Source of the DNA: an uncultured Lachnospiraceae bacterium
Lineage (GTDB): Bacteria > Bacillota > Clostridia > Lachnospirales > Lachnospiraceae
Length of the DNA stretch: 64,000 nt
Direction: 5' to 3'
Assembly: GCA_900549995.1 (NCBI GenBank)
Contig: URQQ01000013.1
Coordinates: forward strand, 16,039 to 80,038
Below the pieces are notes generated by a model. The model saw only the letters and a program-made list of their open reading frames with translations. It made no database searches and was not told the origin of the DNA. Every line of letters starts with the position of its first letter. The stretch's first letter is position 1. The translations under genes and the position numbers were made by a program. Of this stretch, positions 50,290 to 59,444 are shown one piece after another.

Positions 50290-51606
50290 ATGCATCACGA
50301 GACATGGCTTCTGAAAATGATCGAATTTTTAAATTTACTTCCGGCAGTGGTATTCTGCTACCTTCCCATGAAAAACCAGCTGAAATACTCACGGCTTTCC
50401 ATATTCCTTCTATGCACGGCTTTATTTGCCCTGTATACTCCTGCGGCCTCCTGGCTTTCTCTTTACCTGAATACAGATACAAATACGATCCTGCTGCCGT
50501 CTCTCGTCATTTTTTTCTTCCTCTACCATAAGACGGTAAAAACGGATTTATCCCGGACACTGTCGGTATACTTAAATGCCTGTGCAGTCATGTCATTTCC
50601 ATCTGTATTCGCCTATATGTTCGATGCATATCTGCACCCGGCATCGGGAGCAGCAGATTTTTCATCAGAAGCAGGAATTTTTCAGTTTGCAGTCTCAGCC
50701 CTGCTGGTTCTGGCTCTTGCATATCCGCTGCATCATTATTTCAGCTGGATGCTGGATTCTCTGAACTTTCCGAAAGTCTGGTACTCAACCATGATACTAC
50801 CTGTGATGCTTCTCCTGTTCAATCTGATGATGACACCTTACTCCTATCAGACACTGTATACCGGCCGTATTATGTTAATGTTCCCCTGGCTGGAAGCCAT
50901 TCTTTTCTTCCTTCTGCTGTTTTTGTATATCCTCTTCTACCATATGTCCATTGTAATTTCGGAACATGCAAAGCAGGAAGAAGAAGTCCGGTTTCTGGAA
51001 ATACAGGCCGGACAGTATGAAGCGCTGCAGAACCATATCCAGCAGACGAGACGGCTCCGGCACGATTTCCGTCACCTTGTCCACGGAATGATTGGACTTG
51101 CCGACAACGGTGAGCTGGAACCCCTCCGGGCACGTCTGCACGAATATGAACAGGAACTCGATTCAAACACACCTGTCAGCTTTTGCTGCAATGCGGCATT
51201 GAATGCCCTTTTTAATTATTACCGTGAGATGGCCTCCTCCGAACAGATTGACCTGGACTGGAACATCGCTCTTCCTGAGACACTGACCATTTCCGAACTG
51301 GATTTATGCAGCCTCCTCGGCAATTTGATTGAAAATGCAATTGCCGGCTGTAAGACTGTACCAAAGACAAAGCGTTTTTTCAGCCTTTCTATCGCAGTTC
51401 AAAATACCAGCTGCCTGTATATTGTCTCTACCAACAGTTTTGACGGGATTGTTAAGAAAAACCCGACTGGGTATCTGTCTACCAAGAGGGATGGAGAAGG
51501 AATCGGACTTTTTTCAATCAAAACAATCGCTGAAAAATACAATGGTATCGCACAGATTTCCAACAGCGGCAGTGAATTTTACGTCAATATTATGCTCAGG
51601 ATCTGA
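50290..51606 (+). CDS. GHKL sensor histidine kinase, orphan paralogue
   Basis: A 438-residue kinase, the same length and layout as the one at 45740-47059. It has the membrane domain to about residue 220, the H-box RRLRHDFRHLVHGMIGLADN, and LCSLLGNLIENAIAGCKTVP, then GEGIGLFSIKTIAEKY. Many stretches, such as EHAKQEEEV, are identical between the two. RBS AAAGAGGGGAATC precedes the ATG. No response regulator gene adjoins it, so it may feed the LytTR protein at 44981 or act as a competing sensor. The membrane part differs more than the cytoplasmic part. Confidence 0.92.
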   Translation: MHHETWLLKMIEFLNLLPAVVFCYLPMKNQLKYSRLSIFLLCTALFALYTPAASWLSLYLNTDTNTILLPSLVIFFFLYHKTVKTDLSRTLSVYLNACAVMSFPSVFAYMFDAYLHPASGAADFSSEAGIFQFAVSALLVLALAYPLHHYFSWMLDSLNFPKVWYSTMILPVMLLLFNLMMTPYSYQTLYTGRIMLMFPWLEAILFFLLLFLYILFYHMSIVISEHAKQEEEVRFLEIQAGQYEALQNHIQQTRRLRHDFRHLVHGMIGLADNGELEPLRARLHEYEQELDSNTPVSFCCNAALNALFNYYREMASSEQIDLDWNIALPETLTISELDLCSLLGNLIENAIAGCKTVPKTKRFFSLSIAVQNTSCLYIVSTNSFDGIVKKNPTGYLSTKRDGEGIGLFSIKTIAEKYNGIAQISNSGSEFYVNIMLRI

Positions 51607-51620
51607 CCTGCAATCTAAAT

Positions 51621-51647
51621 AAGGGCAGGATGTTCTCCCGCCCTTCT
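51621..51647 (+). terminator. Terminator after the orphan GHKL kinase gene
   Basis: AAGGGC-A-GGA pairs with TCC-C-GCCCTT with one mismatch and is followed by CTCTATAA, a weak T tract. It lies 14 bp after the stop codon. Confidence 0.65.
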
Positions 51648-51780
51648 CTATAACCCCTGAAACTGTTCATCACTTACTGGTTCACACCACTCATTCTGAC
51701 ATTCCTCTCCGGGAACTTCTACCGCAATGTGGCTGAACCATGTATCAGCTTTTGCTCCATGCCAGTGTTTCACCTCTTAA
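51648..51780 (-). pseudogene. Remnant of a second cupin gene (3' end only)
   Basis: The minus-strand frame ending at 51648 reads VKHWHGAKADTWFSHIAVEV, then PGEECQNEWCEPVSDEQFQG, close to the C-terminus of the intact cupin at 51875-52297 (HFHGAAPDSWFSHLAIEV, then NEWVRPVTDEEYAKI). Upstream the frame is broken by a stop near 51778 and the rest of the gene is absent. Only about 43 residues remain. This looks like a deletion or insertion scar, not a live gene; the sequence from about 51785 to 51870 is not cupin-like and its origin is not evident. Confidence 0.75.
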
Positions 51781-51874
51781 ACTGGAGCCTGTCTCCCCCA
51801 GCCCTTGATTTTACTGGCTTCAACGCTATACACTTTTGTGTTTTATGTCCACTTTTGGGTGAAAATCGCCTTTT

Positions 51875-52297
51875 TTATTTTATCTTAGCATACTCTTCAT
51901 CAGTCACTGGTCGTACCCATTCATTTGAAGCTCCTTCCGCTGGAACTTCAATAGCCAGATGTGAAAACCAGCTATCCGGTGCAGCCCCGTGAAAATGGCA
52001 AATTTCGGGTTTTATTGAAATAATTGTCCCCGGGGTCATTTCAATCGGCTCTTCGCCCTCAGCCTGATAATATCCTCTTCCTCCGGTACACAATAAGATT
52101 TGACCACCCTTATGATGTATATGCCACCAATTCCGGCATCCTGGCTCAAATGTCACATTTCCAACACTGACTCCCTCTGTTGTCAGCATTTTCAAGTAAC
52201 TCTGACCGGTAAAATATTTTGCAAACGCTTCGTTCTTTTCTCCGATTTCAAATACTGCCCCGGCTCCTAATTCTTTTTTTATCTGTTCCATATCCAT
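51875..52297 (-). CDS. Cupin-domain protein
   Basis: A 140-residue single-domain cupin. The ATG at 52297 follows AAGGAGAGATTATT; the frame is open further upstream but lacks a second RBS. The first cupin motif is NWWHIHHKGGQILL with His/His/Gln metal ligands, and the second is TPGTIISIKPEICHFHGA. These small cupins often partner carboxymuconolactone-decarboxylase-like or reductase genes in clostridia. The metal and substrate are not known. A remnant of a paralogous cupin lies just downstream. Confidence 0.88.
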   Translation of the reverse strand: MDMEQIKKELGAGAVFEIGEKNEAFAKYFTGQSYLKMLTTEGVSVGNVTFEPGCRNWWHIHHKGGQILLCTGGRGYYQAEGEEPIEMTPGTIISIKPEICHFHGAAPDSWFSHLAIEVPAEGASNEWVRPVTDEEYAKIK

Positions 52298-52509
52298 AAT
52301 AATCTCTCCTTTTGTTTGGTTAAAACTTTTACTCCTTGTTAATCTTAACAAAACTTTTTTTCCATTAGAATTTCTGTTTTGTTATTGCAATATAAACTTT
52401 TGGTTCATACTATATTCTACTTTCATAATCAAGCCTCGTCAAATACTTGTAAAATATATCTAATCATTCACAAAATGAATAACTGATTTTATCTCTATAT
52501 AAAGCAAGA

Positions 52510-52540
52510 CTGACAGACATGCTCCCGCATGTCCTGTCAG
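52510..52540 (-). terminator. Terminator at the left side of the Tn554-like module
   Basis: CTGACAG-ACATGC pairs with GCATGT-C-CTGTCAG around a 4-nt loop, 23 bp after the stop of the DUF6262-type gene; on the minus strand TCTTGCTTT follows. Confidence 0.7.
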
Positions 52541-52563
52541 CCATTACTGCTTATTTTCAATAT

Positions 52564-52947
52564 TTATAAGTTCTTAATAATATTCAAATCTTTTTTCCCT
52601 AATGCTTTGTTCAATTTCAAATTTTCGCTTTTTAAGCTGCTATTTTCAGCCTTTAATTTTGCTATCTGCTGTTGTAGCAGTTCGATTCGGCTATCCATAG
52701 CCTGGTCTAATATCTTCCTCTTGGGATTTACCATCCCCACCTGCTGTTCCATCGCATTGTCTATTGCTTTTCTTACGATAGGATTTTTATAGAAAAACCC
52801 TCTGGATAATCCTGTTTTTCTCATCAATTCAGGTACCGTGATTTTTTCCTGCTCCATGACCATGTCTTGAACAGCATGAAGGGCAGTTTCAACTTTTGCT
52901 TCACTCCGCTTTCTATTTTGCTCCAGCATTTTGTCGTATTTGCTCAT
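52564..52947 (-). CDS. DUF6262-type transposition accessory protein (TnpC-like)
   Basis: A 127-residue protein; the ATG at 52947 overlaps the end of the 505-residue recombinase gene by 35 nt. An N-terminal helix-turn-helix-like part (ITVPELMRKTGLSRGFFYKN) precedes a long C-terminal coiled coil with heptad-like Leu/Ile (RIELLQQQIAKLKAENSSLK). In Tn554 the equivalent TnpC affects transposition efficiency and orientation. It has no catalytic motif. Confidence 0.75.
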   Translation of the reverse strand: MSKYDKMLEQNRKRSEAKVETALHAVQDMVMEQEKITVPELMRKTGLSRGFFYKNPIVRKAIDNAMEQQVGMVNPKRKILDQAMDSRIELLQQQIAKLKAENSSLKSENLKLNKALGKKDLNIIKNL

Positions 52948-54430
52948 ATTCTTCACCCCAACCATCCAGGTTCATCAGTATTATCTCTGACATTTTCTCT
53001 CTTACTTTTCTTGTCTCGTCAGCCAGGAGTTGGTTGCTCATTCGTCTATAATGTTGCACACTATTTACCCCTTTATGACCAAGCAGCTTTGATATCGTCC
53101 AGTCATCCAGATGAAGCTCCACCAGCTTCACTCCATAATAATGTCTGAACATATGAGAACCAAAACCAAATAATTCGCCTTGATCATCTCGTAAATCATT
53201 CTTGGTAATCAGCCACATAACCTTATTTTGAATCGTTATGTATTGATAAGGTTTCTGTGGGTTATCTTCATTTACAAAAATATATTTCGATTCACCATAC
53301 TTCATTTTCGAATATTCTATTGCTTTTTTTATCAGCAACACAAGCTCCGGGCTGACTGGTTTGACATAGGTTTTTGTTTTGGGCTGATTGATTCTTATCA
53401 TATCTTGTGCCCCTATTTTATATAGGCAGTCCCGTTCCAACGTAAGCGTATCGGACATTCGTGTTCCTAGCAATTGGTGAATAACCATCATTCTGGTAAT
53501 CTGTACATCCAGTTTTGTAAGACCGGCATTTAAACGTTTGATTTCCGCTTCTGAATACACTTTAAATACCGGTTTCACTTTGGGCGGGATGTCTGTACTG
53601 AGAAACAATTTACTCAGGTGCTCATAACCATATATCTTCCCTATGTTTTCAAGCAAATCTTTCAGTGCGTAAATAATCGACGATACATGTTCTACCTTCC
53701 GTTCTTCCACCTTAATATGTATTAAATATTTTTCTATGATTTCCCGGTTTATTTCTCCGCTTGAATGTACTTCTGGAAAATTCTTTGCTAAATATTCGGA
53801 AAATTTCTTCATTACACTAATCTGGCTACGCACCGTTCCGACCGAATAGTAATGGAGCTGATAAAAAATTGCTTTTTTAGTTTCTTCCCTGATATCATCA
53901 GTCTTAATCCCAGTAAAATTAAATGAATTAACATTTTTAACGGGGCACCGCCTTAATTCAATTCCCAGTTTACTTAAATCCCATATATCCTTTTCTATCT
54001 CCGTTCTATCATCCGGTGGCTGTATAGTTCTTAATACTCTCCGGAAATAGCGGTATACTTCACCATTTTCCCTTCCTTCTTTTCCATATACATTTTTTTT
54101 GGTTTTTACTGTCTGAAGACCTTCTGACATCATCCAGGCTTTTAGCTGTAACAACCATCTTTCCATATCACGATTTAGGAAACTATCCTCATGATGTTTT
54201 GGATTTTCCAGGAAGCGGCACAACGGTCCATATAAAAACCGCTCACTGTTCATTGTAAGAACGGATACCTGTTTTGCGCGTTCATATATAAAATCTGTAA
54301 ATTCTTTACGCATTCCCTCTGTAGGCAGCCTTTCCAAATCATAACCTTGTTCCGGCTTTATCTTGTTCTTTTTCTCATCTGGTGCTGATTTGTAACATGA
54401 TAGTTCTGTCAAAAATATTTTACTTTTCAT
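52913..54430 (-). CDS. Tyrosine recombinase (505 residues)
   Basis: A phage-integrase-family recombinase. The catalytic region runs from about residue 320 and has Arg in LLGTRMSDTL, the HxxR of SHMFRHYYG, His in LLGHKGVNSV and the nucleophile Tyr in QHYRRMS. A long N-terminal DNA-binding part precedes it. It begins inside the end of the 583-residue gene (11-nt overlap), so it is made together with it. Role: strand exchange for the Tn554-like element. Confidence 0.88.
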   Translation of the reverse strand: MKSKIFLTELSCYKSAPDEKKNKIKPEQGYDLERLPTEGMRKEFTDFIYERAKQVSVLTMNSERFLYGPLCRFLENPKHHEDSFLNRDMERWLLQLKAWMMSEGLQTVKTKKNVYGKEGRENGEVYRYFRRVLRTIQPPDDRTEIEKDIWDLSKLGIELRRCPVKNVNSFNFTGIKTDDIREETKKAIFYQLHYYSVGTVRSQISVMKKFSEYLAKNFPEVHSSGEINREIIEKYLIHIKVEERKVEHVSSIIYALKDLLENIGKIYGYEHLSKLFLSTDIPPKVKPVFKVYSEAEIKRLNAGLTKLDVQITRMMVIHQLLGTRMSDTLTLERDCLYKIGAQDMIRINQPKTKTYVKPVSPELVLLIKKAIEYSKMKYGESKYIFVNEDNPQKPYQYITIQNKVMWLITKNDLRDDQGELFGFGSHMFRHYYGVKLVELHLDDWTISKLLGHKGVNSVQHYRRMSNQLLADETRKVREKMSEIILMNLDGWGEEYEQIRQNAGAK

Positions 54431-56171
54431 CTGTTCCTCCCTTCATCATTGCTGCCAGATTGTTCCCGGAAGTTTTGAAGTATTCGTCATTCGCCTTTGC
54501 TATCTTTTGCGGCATATAATCTATGTACTGTTCCGTCATTTCTTCATAAGTATGTCCCAGGTAATCACGAATACTTTGCAGCGACACATCATTATCGTAA
54601 AACATTGTAGCCACACTGTGTCGGTAATCATGGGATTGAAAGGAATAATCAAATCCACCAATCTGATTAAAATATTTTTTCATTTGAGTACATAGCGTTA
54701 TTTTTGAAAATGCACCCCCTTTTTTATTCTTAAACAGATATTCTCCTGACTTAATTTCGTTTTTTGTGATATAAACCTGCATAATATCATAAAGAGCACG
54801 AGGTATGGGGACCCTTTTATAATTCTTCATTTTGACCTGGTACACCTGTATCCATGCATCATCTCCCTGCAAATAGTAAGCATCACTTTTTAAGGTACAG
54901 ATTTCGCTAATCCGAAGACCCAGACACCACATGTGCAGATACATCACCCGGATATGTTCCGGACAATTTTTTAATTCTTTTATGATCTCCAGACTCACTT
55001 CTATATCTACACTTCTGTCATAGTGTGCTGGAATCTCTTTCTGTTTATAATATTCTTTGTAAAAGGGCACTTTATCAATAACGCCTTTTACTTCAAAGAA
55101 TTTATAAAATTCCCAAACAGCACTTATATTTGAATTATAGGCACTCGCGGCTCTCCCAATTCTGAGTGTATTAAAATACTCGTCTATTATTTCTATCGGG
55201 CAATAGCAGGCATCTATTTTTTGTTTATCTAATGCCATTAAGAAATTTTGAATTTCACAATATTTTTCAATCAGGGTACTGACTGCCAGTTCACCAATTC
55301 CTAATTGATATTTCATATACTCCTTTGCATATTGCCGGTTTTTCCTGTACTCAATATTCAAAAAGGATACCTTCTGAGGAATCTGGCTCGGATCAACTCT
55401 GTTTTTTGAAAACTGGAATCGGTCTAAATACCAGACGTTTGCATACCAGTGAATAGGTCCAGCTTGCAAAAATAATGCTTTCCTGCCTAAACTTAGCAAA
55501 GGAATCATATTTTTAATGGATATAAATGAGTACCCCTTCTCTGAAAGGTATTCCTTATATGTAGCAATTTGTTCATTTTCCAGTGTCTCAATATCTTCAA
55601 TATTACTTTCTACACAAAATGCGTATAATTCTTTTAGAGCTGATAACTTATATCCCCGGTTAATCCGAGCTTTGCACTCATCTATGACACAGTTTAATAT
55701 GGCAAAAATCTGATGTTTTAATTTTACACTGCAGTTGATGCTAAAATCCCACACTGCTTTTTCACTATACCGCAGTCTTTCAAATTCAGCCACGATATCA
55801 GGGTCATGGTGGTATGGAATAAAAAGGCATTTATTTTCATATTTCCATTGGCAGGTTATTCTTCCGGCCAGTGTTTTTGTCTGTTCTCTGATGGAATGTT
55901 GTTTTATTCTATCAAAGGCAGTGACATATTCATAATATTCTCCGGATGGATTTGATTCCAGCACGTACTCCTTATATATCTGCCGGAGTGGGAAATCCAT
56001 TTGTGTAATATCCCATATCCGCATTTCCTCTAAAAAAGATTTTAAATGCTTTCGATACTGGGATTTTACTCCCTTACACTCATCCAACTGTTCTGAAAGA
56101 TGTTCCCGCTTCTCCTGAATATTTCCATCCGTTTCCACGGGATACGGTTGTTGTATACGAAAGGTTTGCAT
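54420..56171 (-). CDS. Tyrosine recombinase, TnpB-like (583 residues)
   Basis: A phage-integrase-family recombinase. The N-terminal half is unique; the catalytic half has Arg in CLGLRISEICTL, HxxR in SHDYRHSVATM, His in LGHTYEEMTEQ and Tyr in QYIDYM. RBS GGAAGGAGGTGAAAC precedes the ATG, 19 bp after the previous gene. Size and place match TnpB of Tn554-type elements. Confidence 0.88.
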   Translation of the reverse strand: MQTFRIQQPYPVETDGNIQEKREHLSEQLDECKGVKSQYRKHLKSFLEEMRIWDITQMDFPLRQIYKEYVLESNPSGEYYEYVTAFDRIKQHSIREQTKTLAGRITCQWKYENKCLFIPYHHDPDIVAEFERLRYSEKAVWDFSINCSVKLKHQIFAILNCVIDECKARINRGYKLSALKELYAFCVESNIEDIETLENEQIATYKEYLSEKGYSFISIKNMIPLLSLGRKALFLQAGPIHWYANVWYLDRFQFSKNRVDPSQIPQKVSFLNIEYRKNRQYAKEYMKYQLGIGELAVSTLIEKYCEIQNFLMALDKQKIDACYCPIEIIDEYFNTLRIGRAASAYNSNISAVWEFYKFFEVKGVIDKVPFYKEYYKQKEIPAHYDRSVDIEVSLEIIKELKNCPEHIRVMYLHMWCLGLRISEICTLKSDAYYLQGDDAWIQVYQVKMKNYKRVPIPRALYDIMQVYITKNEIKSGEYLFKNKKGGAFSKITLCTQMKKYFNQIGGFDYSFQSHDYRHSVATMFYDNDVSLQSIRDYLGHTYEEMTEQYIDYMPQKIAKANDEYFKTSGNNLAAMMKGGTDEK

Positions 56172-56190
56172 GTTTCACCTCCTTCCGAAT

Positions 56191-57306
56191 CTACAGTAAT
56201 TTTTCAATTCCGTACATAGGCTGTTGCTGTTCATAATACCTTTGGCTGGCATCAAGCAGTTCATCATCGACAATGTTTAGATATTTTACTGTGGTTTCCA
56301 AATGTTTATGTCCCAAAGCCTTTTGAATCAATTCCAGAGGCCACCCGGCTTCCCGCCTTGAATTTGCAAAATAGCGGCGGAGCATATGCGGCGTTATCTT
56401 AATATTTGTTTTCTTTTCCATTCGCGTAAACATATCATAGACACTGTCAACCTTCAAAGGCTTTCCGGCTGTATCTCCTGTAATATTGATAAACAGATAA
56501 TTTTGGCATTGCAGCTCTTTACGATACTCAGAGAGGTAGTAGATTAGAAATTCAAATGTATCATCACTAATCTTTGCTTTCCTGTATTCTGCATTCTTTG
56601 CTCTTGCATCATTTTCATTATCATCTCGAAAATAAACTTTCAACAGGTGATTCTCATAGTCTATATCACGGATATAATCCACCCCTAATATTTCACCAAT
56701 CCGAAATCCAGTCTCTGCTATTAGTAAAATCAGTAATTGATCTCTGCAGTTTGTGCAGGCCTGTAACACTCTTACAATCTCGTCCTGTTCTGCTGGTTTT
56801 ACATCACGTTCTTCCTCTTTTAAGTACCCGTGGAAAGAGTGCGATTTTATGACTTTTCTTACTCCTACTGCATTCGGCGTTATAAATTGATTATAAGATA
56901 AAACTTTCAGGCTTCCAAATGACTGATATTCCATTTCAATAAAAAGATAGAACCTGAACACATCTTTTAAGTATGCGTTACAGGTTCCATTTCTTGGGGT
57001 CTTGTCATTTTCTTCTTTATGTTTGCCTTGTTTTAACCAGTATAAAAAATCTATAAACACTTCCGTCTGATCTGTAAATTTCATGCGGAGAACATCCGTT
57101 ACATCTAATTCCTTTCCAGATAAATATTCCAGATAAAAGGATAGTGCAAACGCAGAGCGCCTTACAGTATTCGGTGACCTTCTGGACTTTGTTTTGTGCG
57201 CCAGATATTTTGTGGGAAGCAGCTCAATCTCATAATTCTCAAGATTTCGGATGTAGTAATACTTAACGGTCCCATCTTTTTGCATTCCTACTAGATATTT
57301 CTTCAT
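56191..57306 (-). CDS. Tyrosine recombinase, TnpA-like (371 residues)
   Basis: A phage-integrase-family recombinase. The ATG at 57306 follows AAAGGAGAGAAGCAGCG; the frame is open to 57354 without a better start. It has an N-terminal SAM-like core-binding region and the catalytic residues Arg in ETGFRIGEILG, HxxR in PHMLRRYFA, His in LGHKHLETT and Tyr in KYLNI. Size and first position match TnpA of Tn554. Confidence 0.88.
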   Translation of the reverse strand: MKKYLVGMQKDGTVKYYYIRNLENYEIELLPTKYLAHKTKSRRSPNTVRRSAFALSFYLEYLSGKELDVTDVLRMKFTDQTEVFIDFLYWLKQGKHKEENDKTPRNGTCNAYLKDVFRFYLFIEMEYQSFGSLKVLSYNQFITPNAVGVRKVIKSHSFHGYLKEEERDVKPAEQDEIVRVLQACTNCRDQLLILLIAETGFRIGEILGVDYIRDIDYENHLLKVYFRDDNENDARAKNAEYRKAKISDDTFEFLIYYLSEYRKELQCQNYLFINITGDTAGKPLKVDSVYDMFTRMEKKTNIKITPHMLRRYFANSRREAGWPLELIQKALGHKHLETTVKYLNIVDDELLDASQRYYEQQQPMYGIEKLL

Positions 57307-57476
57307 CGCTGCTTCTCTCCTTTCCTCTAACGTCATACACAGTATACCCAACACTGGCTTATAAAGCTATCACAAATACTACCAATTCGGGCCAAACTCG
57401 CTCTTAAAAACCACTAAATATTCTCTCATATTTTACTCCAAAATGAAGCACTACCAACAATCCTGTGAGGGTAAAA

Positions 57477-59444
57477 TTACATATAATATTCTGTTCCTTT
57501 ACGGCTGCGGATAAAAGCCTCCACTTCCGATATCTCATCTGCCATCTGACAGTCTGGCAGCGCACAGAGTACATCCGAGTGGTACCTTCCTCCTGCCACG
57601 GCCCGGTGATCCAGAATCGAAACCACACAAGTATCTTTCTCGGTCCTGATAGCTCTCCCAAAGCCCTGCCGGAGTTTTTTCTGCATGTCAGGCACAATAA
57701 TGGACTGTATGTATCCCTCCAGTGATTCATGCTCTTCTTTTTCTGCCTCACTGACCGGATCCGGTACTGCAAATGGCAGCTTCACAATGATCAGGGAAGA
57801 AACCATATCCCCCGGGAAGTCCACACCTTCCCAGCAGGAACCGGCGGCGAACAGAACAGCATTCTTCATATTCTTAAATGTTGCAATCTCATCCTGAGTA
57901 TGGCGCCATACCTCTACCATTGGAAAAGGCAGAACATTTTTTAACATCTGATATACACTTCCCATCAAAGAGTAAGAGGTGAACAGCACCAGCGTGTGCC
58001 CATAAGTAGAGCAGATTAATGACTGTATATGCATTGCAAGCATGACTGCTTCCTCCCGGCTGCCCCTTTTGCATTTCTTTATCGTCTTCGGTAAATACAG
58101 CAGGCAGTTCTTTTTATATTGGAATGGGGATTGTGCTACATATTCCCGCACATTTTTCATCTGGCTTAATCCGGTCACCTGCTTCGTCCGCTCAAACCCG
58201 GTTCCTGCTTTTAAGGTTCCGCTGGTGAGTATCCCGGGAATCCCCTTTTTCCAGAGGGTTTCCTGCAAAAGTCCTGGCACTTTCCGGCTGGTGGCACAGA
58301 GTATCGGAAGATGTTCCTTGTCCTGCTGAAGATATAGGATATAATTCTTGTCCTGTCTGTAAAAGCAGCGCAGGATTTCCTCTGCCTCTTCCAGCCGGTT
58401 CAATGTCCAGAGCGGAACTGCGTTCTGGAGCCTTGTACGAATCTCGCGGATTTGAGTGATCCCGGTTTGAATTGTTCTGGAACAATCTTCGGAAAGTTCT
58501 ATGGTGGTTCTTCCGGTTGTCTCTTCCGGGACACAAACTTTCAGGGACTCCAGTACATTCCGTAAAAGCTCCTTCAGACGACCAGCAGTCCTATTCTGAT
58601 GTTCTTTCTCTAAAAAGCCACAGATTTCATGGATATCATCATTGCTGAGTGTTTTCCCATACATCTGTCTGGCTGCTTCTGGCAGCTGGTGGGCTTCGTC
58701 TATAATCAAGGCGCGGTAATCCGTCAATAATGGCCTGAATCCTCTGTCTCTGTGGGAAGCATCGGCAAGCAGATAATTGTGATTACATATCTGGATGAAT
58801 ATTTCTGGGTCTTTTGCCTTTTCCAGATATTTCTGGTATCTGCAGTCTGTTCTTCCAGAACAGTCCTTCGGACAGAATTTTGGTACGCAGACAAGTCTCC
58901 GGTCAAATCCGCTCAGTCCGTGTACCTGATCGAGGTCATGCTGATGGCAAAGTGACAGGAGGGCGCTCTTTTGTTCTTCATTTTTATTTTTATTTCTGAC
59001 TGCTTCCAGCCGCTGGTCCAGATGGCGGTCACAAACGAAATGTTCTTTCCCTTTGCGGATAATCGCCTGCAAGGGGGATTGGATGATTCCGTTTTCCCAC
59101 AGTATTTTAGATAAAAAGGGAATATACTCCTCCATCATTGCTTTCTGCAGTGCAACGCTGGATGTAGAAATGACAACTGGCCGGCTGTTGTACAGGAAAG
59201 ACTTTCCCGTCAGCATTGCATATTTCCGCAGCATGACACAGGCTGTTAGATAAGCATATGTCTTGCCTATTCCCACCCCTGCATCACAGAGGGAGATATT
59301 CCCGCAGAACAGTGTATCCAGCATCTGATGGCAGAGCCGGATCTGTTCTTCTCTTACATTCAGCCCATTCTCAGGAAGCAGTTTGCGGAAAATCATTTCA
59401 ATCTCCCTGTGGGCTTTCTTCTGGTATTGGTTTTGATATAACAT
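57477..59444 (-). CDS. DinG/XPD-like ATP-dependent helicase
   Basis: A 655-residue superfamily 2 helicase. Walker A is DAGVGIGKTYAY, the DEAH box is IIDEAHQLPEAAR, and helicase motif VI appears in LRQGFGRAIRTEKDTC. Between them Cys in VCVPKFCPKDCSGRTDCRY and the earlier CDRH give the four ligands of a 4Fe-4S cluster, as in XPD/DinG. Such helicases unwind R-loops or D-loops in repair. It ends 170 bp before the Tn554-like recombinases and starts at 59444. It seems complete. It may be a core gene or belong to the decayed element to the right. Confidence 0.9.
   Translation of the reverse strand: MLYQNQYQKKAHREIEMIFRKLLPENGLNVREEQIRLCHQMLDTLFCGNISLCDAGVGIGKTYAYLTACVMLRKYAMLTGKSFLYNSRPVVISTSSVALQKAMMEEYIPFLSKILWENGIIQSPLQAIIRKGKEHFVCDRHLDQRLEAVRNKNKNEEQKSALLSLCHQHDLDQVHGLSGFDRRLVCVPKFCPKDCSGRTDCRYQKYLEKAKDPEIFIQICNHNYLLADASHRDRGFRPLLTDYRALIIDEAHQLPEAARQMYGKTLSNDDIHEICGFLEKEHQNRTAGRLKELLRNVLESLKVCVPEETTGRTTIELSEDCSRTIQTGITQIREIRTRLQNAVPLWTLNRLEEAEEILRCFYRQDKNYILYLQQDKEHLPILCATSRKVPGLLQETLWKKGIPGILTSGTLKAGTGFERTKQVTGLSQMKNVREYVAQSPFQYKKNCLLYLPKTIKKCKRGSREEAVMLAMHIQSLICSTYGHTLVLFTSYSLMGSVYQMLKNVLPFPMVEVWRHTQDEIATFKNMKNAVLFAAGSCWEGVDFPGDMVSSLIIVKLPFAVPDPVSEAEKEEHESLEGYIQSIIVPDMQKKLRQGFGRAIRTEKDTCVVSILDHRAVAGGRYHSDVLCALPDCQMADEISEVEAFIRSRKGTEYYM

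Larger units (their letters stand above)
52564..57306 (-). mobile_element. Tn554-like transposition module (three tyrosine recombinases and a DUF6262-type protein)
   Basis: Four minus-strand genes are packed head to tail with short gaps or overlaps: a 371-, a 583- and a 505-residue tyrosine recombinase, then a 127-residue helix-turn-helix/coiled-coil protein. The order TnpA, TnpB, (extra recombinase), TnpC resembles Tn554, whose TnpC is likewise a small coiled-coil protein. All catalytic residues appear intact. The outer borders of the element cannot be fixed here: no inverted repeats or target duplications are obvious, as is normal for this family. No cargo gene is seen inside. Confidence 0.7.

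Noticed and set aside
52913..57306. RIT element (recombinases in trio)
   Set aside because: Three tandem tyrosine recombinases are present, but sizes (371, 583, 505) and the following DUF6262-type coiled-coil gene fit the Tn554 group better.
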